Shown: positions 7,882 to 15,859 of the stretch, one piece after another | How positions within the stretch are numbered: position 1 is the stretch's first letter | Layout: each line of letters begins with the position of its first letter | Assembly: GCA_002345745.1 (NCBI GenBank) | Contig: DDWQ01000016.1 | Location: forward strand, 1 to 30,833 | Direction: 5' to 3' | DNA: 30,833 nt | Origin: Candidatus Moranbacteria bacterium UBA2282 | GTDB lineage: Bacteria; Patescibacteriota; Minisyncoccia; Moranbacterales; UBA2206 | The notes under the pieces: generated by a model | The model's input: only the letters and a program-made list of their open reading frames with translations | What the model was told of the DNA's origin: nothing | Databases searched by the model: none | Made by a program: the position numbers and the translations under genes

Positions 7882-9105
7882 ATGAAATTTACAGATTTAT
7901 TTTTATTATCAATTAGGATGTTTACGGCAAAGACCTCTCGAACTTTGCTAACTGTTTTAGGTATGAGCATTGGTATTGGAGCTATTCTATTTCTAGTTTC
8001 ACTTGGATATGGTTTGCAAAAAACGCTACTGGAAAAAATCACAACTTCTGATTCACTTTTGACTCTTGATGTCACTGTGCCCAAATCTGGAGTTATCAAT
8101 TTGGATAGGAATATGATAGAAAATATTGAGAAAATGCCGGGAGTGCTTGAAGTTAGCCCAGCCTTTCAACTAACTTCACAAGGTCACATTGGAGATATTG
8201 CATCTGATATTATTACCATTGGTGTTCGACCATCGTTTCTTAAGTTGGGAGGATTTCGTGTTGCAAAGGGGGTTTCTCTAACAGATGCTGATCCAACGGG
8301 CGTGATTATAACATCATCAGTAGCACAAATCTTTGGCAAAAATAGTGCTGAAGAAATGTTGGGCTCAGAGGTTTATTTTTCCTTCTTTATTCCACAAAAA
8401 GAATCTGTAGAATTAAATTTAAATAATGAAGATTTACAGAATAATTTTACTAAAGTCAATCTGGATAAAAAATTTAAAATAGTTGGAATAATTGATGGTG
8501 AGGATAATGTAATTTATATCAATTCAGATTCTTTAGGGGAATTGAAAATGGATAATTTTACGCAGATAAAAGTACGATGCAACTCACAATCAGAAATGAA
8601 TACTGTGCGTGATAATATTTTGAATCAAGGATTGATTGTTTCCGCCTTGTCTGATACGGTTGATCAAGCTAATCAGATATTTAAGATTGTGCAGATAGTT
8701 TTAATGCTTTTTGGTGTCATTGCGTTAGTAGTTAGCGCAATTGGAATGTTTAATACAATGACTATTACTCTTTTGGAACGGACCGAGGAAATTGGAATTA
8801 TGAAATCAATTGGAGCTTCTGATTCCGGCGTATCATTGATGTTTATTATGGAGTCGACAATTATGGGCTTTTTGGGAGGTGTGAGTGGTGTGCTGATTGG
8901 ACTTTTGGGCGGGGAAATTTTTAATCAATTGATAAATTTTATAGCCTTGCGGTTTGGTGGAGAATCAATTAGACTGTTTTATAGTCCACTTTGGTTTATA
9001 GGCACTATCATCGTTTTTGCAGCTGTTGTGGGATTTGTGACTGGCTTCATACCAGCACGAAGAGCAAGCAAAATGGATCCATTGGACGCTTTGAGATATA
9101 AATAA
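7882..9105 (+). CDS. ABC transporter permease, FtsX/MacB family
   Basis: The 407-residue permease partners the ATPase 9 nt upstream. It has the MacB topology: an N-terminal membrane segment (about 20-45, SRTLLTVLGMSIGIGAILFLV), a large extracytoplasmic core (about 50-265), then three C-terminal segments (about 270-300, 315-350, 370-395). It ends with PARRASKMDPLDALRYK, a close match to the conserved FtsX-like ending. Systems of this type export peptides, lipoproteins or macrolides, or transmit mechanical signals; no membrane-fusion partner is encoded nearby. No SD is visible. Confidence 0.93.
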   Translation: MKFTDLFLLSIRMFTAKTSRTLLTVLGMSIGIGAILFLVSLGYGLQKTLLEKITTSDSLLTLDVTVPKSGVINLDRNMIENIEKMPGVLEVSPAFQLTSQGHIGDIASDIITIGVRPSFLKLGGFRVAKGVSLTDADPTGVIITSSVAQIFGKNSAEEMLGSEVYFSFFIPQKESVELNLNNEDLQNNFTKVNLDKKFKIVGIIDGEDNVIYINSDSLGELKMDNFTQIKVRCNSQSEMNTVRDNILNQGLIVSALSDTVDQANQIFKIVQIVLMLFGVIALVVSAIGMFNTMTITLLERTEEIGIMKSIGASDSGVSLMFIMESTIMGFLGGVSGVLIGLLGGEIFNQLINFIALRFGGESIRLFYSPLWFIGTIIVFAAVVGFVTGFIPARRASKMDPLDALRYK

Positions 9106-9126
9106 TCCATTAGATTTACATTGTAT

Positions 9127-9978
9127 ATGGATATATTGAGTGGTAAAAAAATAGCTTCGGCTATTTTGGTTGAATTAAAAAATAAAATAAGTGCAAAAAA
9201 GTTGCATCCAGTGCTGGGTGTTATTTTGGTTGGCTCGGATGAAGCTTCCAAAATTTATGTTAAGTTAAAAGGAGAAGCGGCTGAAAAAATTGGTATTGGT
9301 TTCCAAAAGATTGAGCTAGCTACTGATATTTCTGAACAAGAATTATTAGCTGTAATTGCTAATTTCAACTCCAATGATAAAATTAATGGAATTATTGTGC
9401 AACTGCCATTGCCAGAGCATCTAGATAAATTAAAAATTATTCAAGCTATTGATCCAAAAAAAGATGTGGATGGTTTTCATAGTGAAAATATTGCATTATT
9501 TTTTGCAGGGCGAGAGAGGTTTTCCCCAGTTTTCCCGAACGCTCTGTTGGAATTATTGAAATCCGTAGAGACGCATAATGATGCGTCTTTGCAGGACAAA
9601 AAAGCCGTTATAATTTGCAACTCGCAAGAATTTGGAAAAACAATGCAAATAGCCTTGAAGAAAGAAAATGTAGTTTCGCAATATTTTTTTCGTGCAGATA
9701 TCCAAGAAAATTTAGATAATATAAAAAACGCCGATATCATTATCACTGCTTGTGGCGTGCCAAATTTGATCTCTGGTGAGATGCTAAATGAAGGCGTAAT
9801 TATCATCGACGGTGGAATAACTCGTGTAGGCGACAAAGTGGTTGGGGATGTGGACTTTGAATCAGTACAGAACCTGTCAGGCTATCTGTCGCCCGTGCCT
9901 GGAGGAGTGGGTCCCGTCACCATCGCTTGTTTGTTGTGGAATGTCTATTTGGCGATAAAAAATCCTTCTATTAAATAG
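9127..9978 (+). CDS. folD: FolD-like methylenetetrahydrofolate dehydrogenase/cyclohydrolase, degenerate
   Basis: The 283-residue protein has the FolD fold and length. FolD interconverts 5,10-methylene-, methenyl- and 10-formyl-tetrahydrofolate. The catalytic Tyr44/Lys48 pair (YVKLK), Gln92 in VQLPLP, DVDG (113-116) and PVPGGVGP (256-263) are kept. Two hallmark motifs are not: the PCTP motif reads PVFP (134-137), and the nucleotide-binding GxSxxVG motif reads CNSQEFG (164-170). NADP use is therefore doubtful. A 20-bp palindrome is embedded in frame at residues 148-154. I chose ATG 9127 over the upstream TTG at 9121 because it gives the normal FolD beginning (MDILSGKKIA). The stop codon lies inside the terminator hairpin. 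Confidence 0.88.
   Translation: MDILSGKKIASAILVELKNKISAKKLHPVLGVILVGSDEASKIYVKLKGEAAEKIGIGFQKIELATDISEQELLAVIANFNSNDKINGIIVQLPLPEHLDKLKIIQAIDPKKDVDGFHSENIALFFAGRERFSPVFPNALLELLKSVETHNDASLQDKKAVIICNSQEFGKTMQIALKKENVVSQYFFRADIQENLDNIKNADIIITACGVPNLISGEMLNEGVIIIDGGITRVGDKVVGDVDFESVQNLSGYLSPVPGGVGPVTIACLLWNVYLAIKNPSIK
9569..9588. repeat. 20-bp palindromic repeat inside folD
   Basis: AGACGCAT - AATG - ATGCGTCT forms a perfect 8-bp hairpin within the coding region, between the half of FolD that carries PVFP and the Rossmann half. It resembles small GAGACGC...GCGTCTC palindromes that spread as repeats in several genomes; that link is from memory and untested. Confidence 0.65.
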
Positions 9979-9990
9979 AAGGATTTTTTT
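9961..9990 (+). terminator. Intrinsic terminator at the end of folD
   Basis: AATCCTTCTAT (9961-9971) pairs perfectly with ATAGAAGGATT (9975-9985) around the loop TAA, followed by five Ts. The hairpin overlaps the last folD codons and its stop. It closes the ABC-FtsX-folD unit. Confidence 0.93.
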
Positions 9991-9996
9991 ATGCTT

Positions 9997-10009
9997 GCTC
10001 CGTAGGAGC
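9997..10009. repeat. Small palindrome GCTCC-gta-GGAGC
   Basis: A 5-bp perfect hairpin directly after the folD terminator, at the edge of the repeat-rich tRNA region. No T-run follows, so it is not a terminator. Confidence 0.5.
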
Positions 10010-10038
10010 GAAGCGACTTTTTGGGGTGCCCGAGGCGA

Positions 10039-10058
10039 CCTGCCTGCCGGTAGGCAGG
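10039..10058. repeat. Palindromic repeat, copy 1
   Basis: CCTGCCTGCCGGTAGGCAGG, a near-perfect 20-bp palindrome and sister of the copy at 10070-10087. Such GCCTACCGGTAGGC units translate to LPVGR/LPTGRQ-like peptides in spurious CPR gene predictions. Confidence 0.8.
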
Positions 10059-10069
10059 GACTCGAACTT

Positions 10070-10087
10070 CTGCCTACCGGTAGGCAG
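10070..10087. repeat. Palindromic repeat, copy 2
   Basis: CTGCCTACCGGTAGGCAG, a perfect 18-bp palindrome. Together with copy 1 it can also form a long extended stem around the T-loop of the broken tRNA. Confidence 0.85.
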
Positions 10088-10114
10088 GCACACGGTCTTG
10101 CGACCGAGGGATTT

Positions 10115-10200
10115 TGGTGCCGCGGGCGAGACTCGAACTCGCATGATATTGCTATCGCGGGATTTTGAGTCCCGTGCGTCTACCATTTCACCACCGCGGC
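10115..10200 (-). tRNA. tRNA-Leu (anticodon CAA)
   Basis: The reverse complement folds as a type II tRNA. The 7-bp acceptor stem is GCCGCGG/CCGCGGC with discriminator A and an encoded CCA (10115-10117). The D arm contains TGAAATGGTAGACGC. The anticodon arm is CGGGA-CTCAAAA-TCCCG with anticodon CAA, reading UUG. There is a long variable arm (GATAGCAATATC) and a T-loop TTCGAGT. A plausible -10 (TAGAAT, minus strand) lies at 10211-10216. It is transcribed away from parA. Confidence 0.96.
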
Positions 10201-10251
10201 AATATTGCCTATTCTACTCGTTATGGCTATTTCGTCACCACAACATAATAT

Positions 10252-10259
10252 GCTATACT
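10252..10259 (+). promoter_or_regulatory. Extended -10 promoter directly before parA
   Basis: TATACT (10254-10259) is preceded by C and then T,G at 10251-10252, i.e. the extended -10 form TGnTATACT shifted by one base from the listed interval; the -35 region is weak (TTCGTC at 10231). The parA ATG is only 9 nt after the -10, so the transcript should be nearly leaderless. Confidence 0.6.
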
Positions 10260-10268
10260 TTATTTATT

Positions 10269-11060
10269 ATGGCAAAGATAATCTCACTCGTCAACCAAAA
10301 AGGCGGAGTTGGAAAAACTACCTCTGCAATTAACCTAGCAACCTATTTGGCGGCTGCAGGTAAGTTTGTTTTGCTTGTTGACCTCGATCCACAGGGTAAT
10401 GCTTCATCAGGTTTGGGAATTGATGTGAGAAAGGTGGAAAAAAGCATCTATCACTCAATGGTAATGGGCGAACATCCATCTAAAATCATCATTCGAGCTG
10501 ATAATTTAGCTCATGATATTATTCCCGCTAATCAAGATTTGGCTGGTGCAGGAATTGAAATGGTGAATATGGATAATCGTGAATTTCGCCTATATAATGT
10601 TTTGCGAGAAATCAGAACTAATTACGACTATATCATTATTGATTCCCCGCCAAGTTTGGGACTGCTGACGATTAATGGACTGGTTGCGAGTGATGAAGTT
10701 ATTATTCCAGTACAAACTGAATATTTCGCTTTGGAAGGATTGAGCCAACTTTTGAATACGGTTAATCTAGTTAAGGAAAATTTGCAACCAGACTTGAAAA
10801 TAATGGGAGCATTGCTGACAATGTATGATAAAAGAAATCGTCTTTCAAGACAGGTAATAAAAGAAGTGCAAGATCATTTTCCTGGCTATGTTTTTGATAG
10901 CATTATCCCGCGTAGCGTGCGTTTAGCGGAGGCTCCTGGGTTCGGAAAATCAATTTTGAACTTTGATTCTTTTTCGAAAGGCGCTAGATCATACAAAAAT
11001 TTAGCGAGAGAGATAATTGAGAGAGATAAGAAAGAAAGTGAAAGAAAATTTACAGTGTAA
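10269..11060 (+). CDS. parA: Chromosome-partitioning ATPase ParA (Soj)
   Basis: The 263-residue protein is a deviant Walker ATPase of the ParA/Soj family that works with ParB to segregate the chromosome. It shows KGGVGKTT (11-18) with the signature Lys11, the DLDPQGNASSGLG segment, and IIDSPPSLGLLT. The length matches chromosomal ParA. I start at ATG 10269 (MAKIISLVNQKGG). The open frame extends upstream to 10026, but that part crosses the tRNA-Leu gene and palindromic repeats and is not protein coding. The gene precedes parB by 24 nt. No SD; the -10 lies 9 nt upstream. Confidence 0.97.
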   Translation: MAKIISLVNQKGGVGKTTSAINLATYLAAAGKFVLLVDLDPQGNASSGLGIDVRKVEKSIYHSMVMGEHPSKIIIRADNLAHDIIPANQDLAGAGIEMVNMDNREFRLYNVLREIRTNYDYIIIDSPPSLGLLTINGLVASDEVIIPVQTEYFALEGLSQLLNTVNLVKENLQPDLKIMGALLTMYDKRNRLSRQVIKEVQDHFPGYVFDSIIPRSVRLAEAPGFGKSILNFDSFSKGARSYKNLAREIIERDKKESERKFTV

Positions 11061-11084
11061 ATTAAAATTAAAATTAAAACTATT

Positions 11085-12011
11085 ATGGCTCAAAATTATG
11101 GCTTAGGCCGAGGACTGGCTTCTCTTATCCCACAAAATAATTCTAATACAAAGTCTGATCAAAAAATATCTGAACCAAAAGAGGATTTCAATTATTTTGG
11201 AAAAAGAACAGTTAGCACTGAAAATAAAAATGATAATATAAAAAATGAGGTGCAAGAAATTGCCACAATTCGTATTGTGCCCAATCCACATCAACCTAGA
11301 TTGCAATTTGATGCTGAAAAATTGCAGGAATTGTCTGATTCAATCAAGGAGCACGGGGTGATTCAACCTTTGACTGTGACTAAGAATGGCAATCAATATG
11401 AAATCATTGCTGGCGAGCGAAGGTTTCAGGCTTCAAAATTGGCAGGACTTACAACTGTTCCAGTGATTGTGCGTGAAGCGAGTGAACAGCAAAAATTAGA
11501 GTTAGCGATTATTGAAAATGTGCAACGGCATGACTTAAATGCGATTGAAGAAGCTAAGTCATATTTGAAGCTAGCTTCAGAATTTGACTTGAGTCAAGAA
11601 GAAGTTGCACACAAAATGGGCAAGAGTCGCAGTGTGGTGGCTAATAAACTGCGTTTGTTAAATTTACCAATTGAAATTCAAAAAGCTTTGATTGAAATGA
11701 AAATTACTGAAGGTCATGCAAAAGCAATTTTGGCAATTGAAAATCCAGAAAAGCAAAGAGCAATGTACGAATTGATTTTAAAAAATAGTTTGACTGTGCG
11801 TCAAACAGAGGATAAGACAAAAGAAATTTCAGTGAAGACGCACACAAGGCAAATTTCAATTGATCCAGAATTAAAAAGAATTGAAGACCTTTTGACAGGC
11901 ACACTCGGGACTAAAGTGAAACTTTCTAAAACTGGTGATGGTGGAAAAATAACAATTGAATATTATTCTAAAGAAGAATTAAACAGCATTTTATCTAAAG
12001 TACATATATAG
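11085..12011 (+). CDS. parB: Chromosome-partitioning protein ParB
   Basis: The 308-residue CTP-dependent DNA clamp that binds parS. After a low-complexity N-terminus (about 1-55, start MAQNYGLGRGLASLIP as in Spo0J/ParB), the ParB domain has NPHQPRLQFD (67-76), the CTP-binding GERRFQ (110-115) and ENVQRHDLN (144-152). A helix-turn-helix follows (about 170-192, SQEEVAHKMGKSRSVVANKL), then the C-terminal dimer domain. No parS-like 16-mer was seen in the window. The gene converges on rel with only 21 nt between stop codons. Confidence 0.96.
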   Translation: MAQNYGLGRGLASLIPQNNSNTKSDQKISEPKEDFNYFGKRTVSTENKNDNIKNEVQEIATIRIVPNPHQPRLQFDAEKLQELSDSIKEHGVIQPLTVTKNGNQYEIIAGERRFQASKLAGLTTVPVIVREASEQQKLELAIIENVQRHDLNAIEEAKSYLKLASEFDLSQEEVAHKMGKSRSVVANKLRLLNLPIEIQKALIEMKITEGHAKAILAIENPEKQRAMYELILKNSLTVRQTEDKTKEISVKTHTRQISIDPELKRIEDLLTGTLGTKVKLSKTGDGGKITIEYYSKEELNSILSKVHI

Positions 12012-12032
12012 GGTTGCCTGTTTGAATATAAT

Positions 12033-13514
12033 TTATTTTCTTAAAGCTCTCCTGATGTGACTTTTTGCTAGAGAAGTACGAACAAATAAAAGCCAGTCTC
12101 GACTCGGCTTTTTTCGTTCCTTAGTTGTAAGGATATCAATTACTTGTCCGTTGCTAATTTTATAATTCAAGGTTACCATCTTGCCATCTGCTTTGGCACC
12201 AATTGCTCGATCTCCAATTTCACTATGTAGTTTATAAGCAAAATCAATTGGAGTTGATTCTTCTGGTAAATCAATAACATCACCTAATGGGGTAAAAGCA
12301 AAAATATGATTTTTAAAAAAATCAATTTTCAGACTCTCCATAAACTCAGCATCATTTTTGCCTAATTCATTTTGCCATTCACGTAACTGCCTAACCCAGG
12401 CGAGTTCTTCGTCAGGTATCTTAGCTTTAGTGCCAAAAACTAAATTTCTAATACTCTTTTTAGGCTGTTCACTATAAACCCAATGAGCAGCAATTCCAAA
12501 TTCAGCCTCATCATCCATTTGTTTTGTGCGAATTTGCACTTCCATAATTTTACCTTCCGGTCCGAAAACAGTTGTATGAATAGATTGATAACCATTAGGT
12601 TTTGGTAGCGAAATATAATCTTTAATTCTTCCAACCAAAGGCCGGTATTTGTTATGGACAATACCCAATGTTTCGTAACAGCTTGAGACATCTGATAGGA
12701 CAATCCTAACTCCGATAAGGTCATAAATTTTATTAATATCCATATCATGCTTTTTCAATTTTTGAAAAAGGCGAAAGAGATGCTTTGATCTGCCAAATAT
12801 TTCAATAACAGTAACCCCAGATTTAGCTAGTTCTTTACGCAGGGAAACAATTGCAAGGTCAAGATATTTTTTTCTTTGTGCATATTCCTCTTTTTGAATT
12901 TTTTGAATTTTGTCATAATTTTCTCGGTCGATATATTTAAATGCTAAGTCTTCCAAGGCACCTTTAATTTCTCCAATACCTAGGCGATTGGCGATGGGTG
13001 TAAAAATTTCCATTGTTTCTAGGGCAATTCTGCGTTGCTTGTCTGCCGGTAAAGCATCAAGTGTTTCCATATTATGCAGACGGTCAGCAAGTTTAATTAT
13101 GACAACACGAATGTCAGAAGCCATAGCCAAAAACATTTTGCGAAGATTTTCTATGTAATATTCTTCTTTATTTTCACGAAGTTTTATTTTACCCAATTTT
13201 GTAACCCCATTCACCATAAAAGCAATTTCTTTGCCAAATTTTTTTTCAACATCCTCAATGGTGTAGGTTGTGTCTTCTGGAACATCATGTAAAAAACCAG
13301 CCGCGATTGTATTGCTGCCCATGCCCATTTTGGCAATATTGAGTGCTGTGTGAAGAGCGTGTTGGATATAATCCTCGCCAGACTTCCTTTTCTGTCCGCT
13401 GTGTGCCATCAAGGAAAATTCATAGGCACTACGAATAAGCGCTTCTCTTTTCGTGGTACGCTCAACTTTCAACTTTTCCAAAACATCTTCAATTGTAATT
13501 AAATCCTTGCTCAT
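12033..13514 (-). CDS. rel: (p)ppGpp synthetase/hydrolase, Rel/SpoT family, C-terminally short
   Basis: This enzyme makes and degrades the alarmone (p)ppGpp. The 493-residue protein has the HD hydrolase domain (His52, FLHDVPEDT around 74-82, IKLADRLHNMETL), the synthetase domain (IYDLIGVRIVLSD, RIKDYISLPKPNGYQSIHTTV, MEVQIRTKQMDDEAEFG) and a TGS domain (about 405-465). It stops shortly after TGS. The helical, zinc-finger and ACT/RRM domains of full-length Rel (about 700 residues or more) are missing, so ribosome-linked regulation may differ. Both catalytic sites look intact. A strong promoter abuts the ATG. Confidence 0.95.
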   Translation of the reverse strand: MSKDLITIEDVLEKLKVERTTKREALIRSAYEFSLMAHSGQKRKSGEDYIQHALHTALNIAKMGMGSNTIAAGFLHDVPEDTTYTIEDVEKKFGKEIAFMVNGVTKLGKIKLRENKEEYYIENLRKMFLAMASDIRVVIIKLADRLHNMETLDALPADKQRRIALETMEIFTPIANRLGIGEIKGALEDLAFKYIDRENYDKIQKIQKEEYAQRKKYLDLAIVSLRKELAKSGVTVIEIFGRSKHLFRLFQKLKKHDMDINKIYDLIGVRIVLSDVSSCYETLGIVHNKYRPLVGRIKDYISLPKPNGYQSIHTTVFGPEGKIMEVQIRTKQMDDEAEFGIAAHWVYSEQPKKSIRNLVFGTKAKIPDEELAWVRQLREWQNELGKNDAEFMESLKIDFFKNHIFAFTPLGDVIDLPEESTPIDFAYKLHSEIGDRAIGAKADGKMVTLNYKISNGQVIDILTTKERKKPSRDWLLFVRTSLAKSHIRRALRK

Positions 13515-13521
13515 ATTTTTT

Positions 13522-13550
13522 AGTATAGTTCAGCCAAGAGCAAAAAACAA
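13522..13550 (-). promoter_or_regulatory. rel promoter, near-leaderless
   Basis: On the minus strand, TTGTTT (13545-13550), a 17-bp spacer and TATACT (13522-13527) precede the rel ATG (13512-13514) by only 7 nt. The start of transcription should coincide with the start codon. Confidence 0.7.
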
Positions 13551-13605
13551 GACGGCGGGATCGTTCTCTACTTTTTTGTCGTCAGAGAAAGTGGTGAATC
13601 GCAGT

Positions 13606-15837
13606 TTATTTTTCAAACTTACATTCTTTGTCCGAACATTTGGTTTTGCCTTTAGCGGCAAAAACAAGTAGGTTTTGACATTTGGGACATTTCTCGCCAG
13701 TTGGCTTGTTCCATAAAGCAAAGTCGCATTTTGGATAGGTGTTACAACCAAAAAATGCACGGCCTTTTTTAGATTTTCGTTCCACAATTTCTCCAAGTTG
13801 ACATTTAGGGCACGTGATGCCAGTTTTATTTTCAATACGTTTAATGCCTTTGCATTCTGGATAATTAGAACAACCGAGAAATGTTCCGAAGCGTCCACGT
13901 TTTACAACCATAGGTGCACCACAAACATCACAAATTTCACCAGCATGTTCTTCATCAATTTTTTTCTCAGAATCAGTTTTCTCAGTAAATTTACAACTAG
14001 GATAATTAGTGCAGGCAATAAATTTTCCAAAACGCCCGAATTTCATAATCAAATCTCCGCCACAATCTGGACAAAGGCGATCAAGCTTTTCTTGTAGATC
14101 CTCCTTTTTAATTTCCTTAGTTTTCTTTTCTAGATTTTTATGAAAGGGCTTATAAAAATCACGGATAACTGGAACCCATTCTTTGGAGCCTTCCGCAATT
14201 GCATCTAGATTTTCTTCCATTGTCGCTGTAAATTTGTAATCCATAATGTCAGCAAAATGTTTGGTTAACAAATCACAAACTGTGAAGCCAATTTCTTCCG
14301 GGAAGAGTCTTTTATTTTCATCTTTGTTTACATATTTGCGATCAATGATAGTGGAAATGGTTGGTGCATAGGTGGATGGCCGTCCGATTCCGAGCTCTTC
14401 CATAGTCTTAATTAACATGGCCTCAGAAAAACGGGCTGGTGGCTGGGTAAATTTTTGTTCTGATAAAATTTTCATTAAATCTAAAAGATCTTTTTCATTT
14501 AGTTCGGGTAGAAGATTTTCACTGACTGGCATTTTCCCGTTGTACACTTTTAAGTAACCATCAAATTTAATAGTTGAACCATTGGCACGCAAAGTATAGT
14601 TATCCTTAATGTTTGCTTGCGTAGCTAGAATGTCCACGGCGACAGAATTCATAATAGCGGACGCCATTTGTGAGGCAATCATTCTTTGCCAAATTAGAGT
14701 ATAGACTTTATATTGTTTTGGATCTAAAAATTCCTTGACTGATTCTGGATCTTTTTCAGGAAAAGTTGGACGAATAGCTTCATGTGCTTCTTGCGCACCC
14801 TTAGCTTTTGTTTTATAAAACTTTGGATTAGCGAGGGCATATTCTTTCCCAAATTTTTTGGTGATCATTTTTTGTGCCGCCAGCATCGACTCCATCGATA
14901 AATTAACACTGTCAGTTCTCATATAGGTAATTAGACCCACAGAACCCTCCTTACCGATGCTGATGCCCTCATAGAGCTGTTGAGCTAGCATCATTGTTTG
15001 TTTGGAACTATAGCCTAATTTATTATTAGCATCTTGTTGCAAAGTTGAAGTTGTATAGGGAGCTAGAGGATTTTTCTGTACTTCTTTTTTAGTAATATTT
15101 GAAATTTGATAATCTGCTTTTTCTAGAAATGCTGTAATCTTATCAGCGTGCTTTTTGTTTTTTACGCCCATTTTTCCTAGAGCTGTTCCATTTTCTTTGG
15201 AAACCTTTGCTTCAAAATCTGAATTAGTTTTTAGTTTGTGGTTTGTGGTTTTTAGCAAGGCGCTGATAGCCCAATATTCCTCGGGTTTAAAATTTTGGAT
15301 TTCTCTTTCTTTTTCCACAATAAGTCGCAAACAAACAGATTGTACGCGTCCAGCTGAAAGACCTCGACGAATTTTTGACCAAAGAAAAGGGGAAAGTTCA
15401 TAACCAACTAAGCGATCCAACACTCGGCGCGCCTGCTGTGCGTCGACAAGATTGTAATCGATGGCGCGTGGGTTAGCCAGCGCCTCTTTGATAGCTCTTT
15501 CTGTAATCTCATGAAAAACAATTCGCTCAATTTCATCTATTTTTAAACCCAAGGATGCCACGAGATGCCACGAAATAGCTTCTCCTTCACGATCTTCATC
15601 GGTTGCGAGAATGACACCATCTGCTTTTTTGGCTAGTTTTTTAAGCTCGGCTACGCGGTCAATGTTTTTTGTTGGCACTTCATACTCCGGTTCAAAGTTA
15701 TGTTCAATATCAATGCCCATTTTTTTTGTCGGCAAATCACGGACATGTCCATAGGAAGATTTAACAATAAATTTTCCGCCTAAAAATTTTGAGATAGTCT
15801 TAGCTTTGGTTGGGGACTCGACAATGACTAATTGCAT
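13606..15837 (-). CDS. topA: DNA topoisomerase I (type IA)
   Basis: The 743-residue enzyme relaxes negative supercoils through a 5'-phosphotyrosine link. It has an N-terminal Toprim domain (Glu8 in VIVESPTKAKT; ATDEDREGEAISWH around 78-91), the active Tyr305 in GLITYMRTDS, and the IGRPSTYAPTI block. The C-terminus carries four Cys-rich zinc-ribbon repeats: CPDCGGDL...CTNYPSC, CDVCGAPM...CSNYPEC, CPKCQLGE...CNTYPKC and a final CPKCQNLL...CSDKEC. The length is normal. It lies between the GxxExxY gene and rel, all on the minus strand. Confidence 0.98.
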   Translation of the reverse strand: MQLVIVESPTKAKTISKFLGGKFIVKSSYGHVRDLPTKKMGIDIEHNFEPEYEVPTKNIDRVAELKKLAKKADGVILATDEDREGEAISWHLVASLGLKIDEIERIVFHEITERAIKEALANPRAIDYNLVDAQQARRVLDRLVGYELSPFLWSKIRRGLSAGRVQSVCLRLIVEKEREIQNFKPEEYWAISALLKTTNHKLKTNSDFEAKVSKENGTALGKMGVKNKKHADKITAFLEKADYQISNITKKEVQKNPLAPYTTSTLQQDANNKLGYSSKQTMMLAQQLYEGISIGKEGSVGLITYMRTDSVNLSMESMLAAQKMITKKFGKEYALANPKFYKTKAKGAQEAHEAIRPTFPEKDPESVKEFLDPKQYKVYTLIWQRMIASQMASAIMNSVAVDILATQANIKDNYTLRANGSTIKFDGYLKVYNGKMPVSENLLPELNEKDLLDLMKILSEQKFTQPPARFSEAMLIKTMEELGIGRPSTYAPTISTIIDRKYVNKDENKRLFPEEIGFTVCDLLTKHFADIMDYKFTATMEENLDAIAEGSKEWVPVIRDFYKPFHKNLEKKTKEIKKEDLQEKLDRLCPDCGGDLIMKFGRFGKFIACTNYPSCKFTEKTDSEKKIDEEHAGEICDVCGAPMVVKRGRFGTFLGCSNYPECKGIKRIENKTGITCPKCQLGEIVERKSKKGRAFFGCNTYPKCDFALWNKPTGEKCPKCQNLLVFAAKGKTKCSDKECKFEK

Positions 15838-15859
15838 ATAGTTACGAATGTTAGACTAA

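Larger units (their letters stand above)
10022..10117 (-). pseudogene. Broken tRNA-Leu 3' half carrying two inserted palindromes
   Basis: Read on the minus strand, this stretch has the order of the 3' half of a tRNA-Leu: CAAAATCCCT (anticodon loop CAA plus 3' stem), a long variable arm (CGGTC-gcaa-GACCG), a T-loop (AAGTTCGAGTCC), and a 3' acceptor strand CCTCGGGCA ending CCCCA. No 5' half is present, because the sequence runs straight into the CCA end of the intact tRNA-Leu. Two 18-20-bp palindromes flank the T-loop exactly where the T-stem arms should be. It diverges from the neighbouring tRNA in variable arm and acceptor, so it is not a simple integration-site copy. It cannot fold as a normal tRNA. 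Confidence 0.6.

Noticed and set aside
10022..10117. Attachment-site duplication of the tRNA-Leu 3' end
   Set aside because: The variable arm and acceptor differ clearly from the intact tRNA, and no integrase or element boundary is present, so it looks like a separate decayed tRNA.
10026..10268. N-terminal extension of parA in the same open frame
   Set aside because: It crosses the tRNA-Leu gene and palindromic repeats. ParA proteins begin at MAKIISLVNQKGG, and the promoter lies just before 10269.
10200..12032. parS site next to parAB
   Set aside because: No sequence close to the TGTTTCACGTGAAACA consensus was found here or noticed elsewhere in the window.
13530..13898. Cys-rich frame overlapping the 3' end of topA in another frame
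   Set aside because: It is a shadow of the topA zinc-ribbon repeats; topA is unambiguous.
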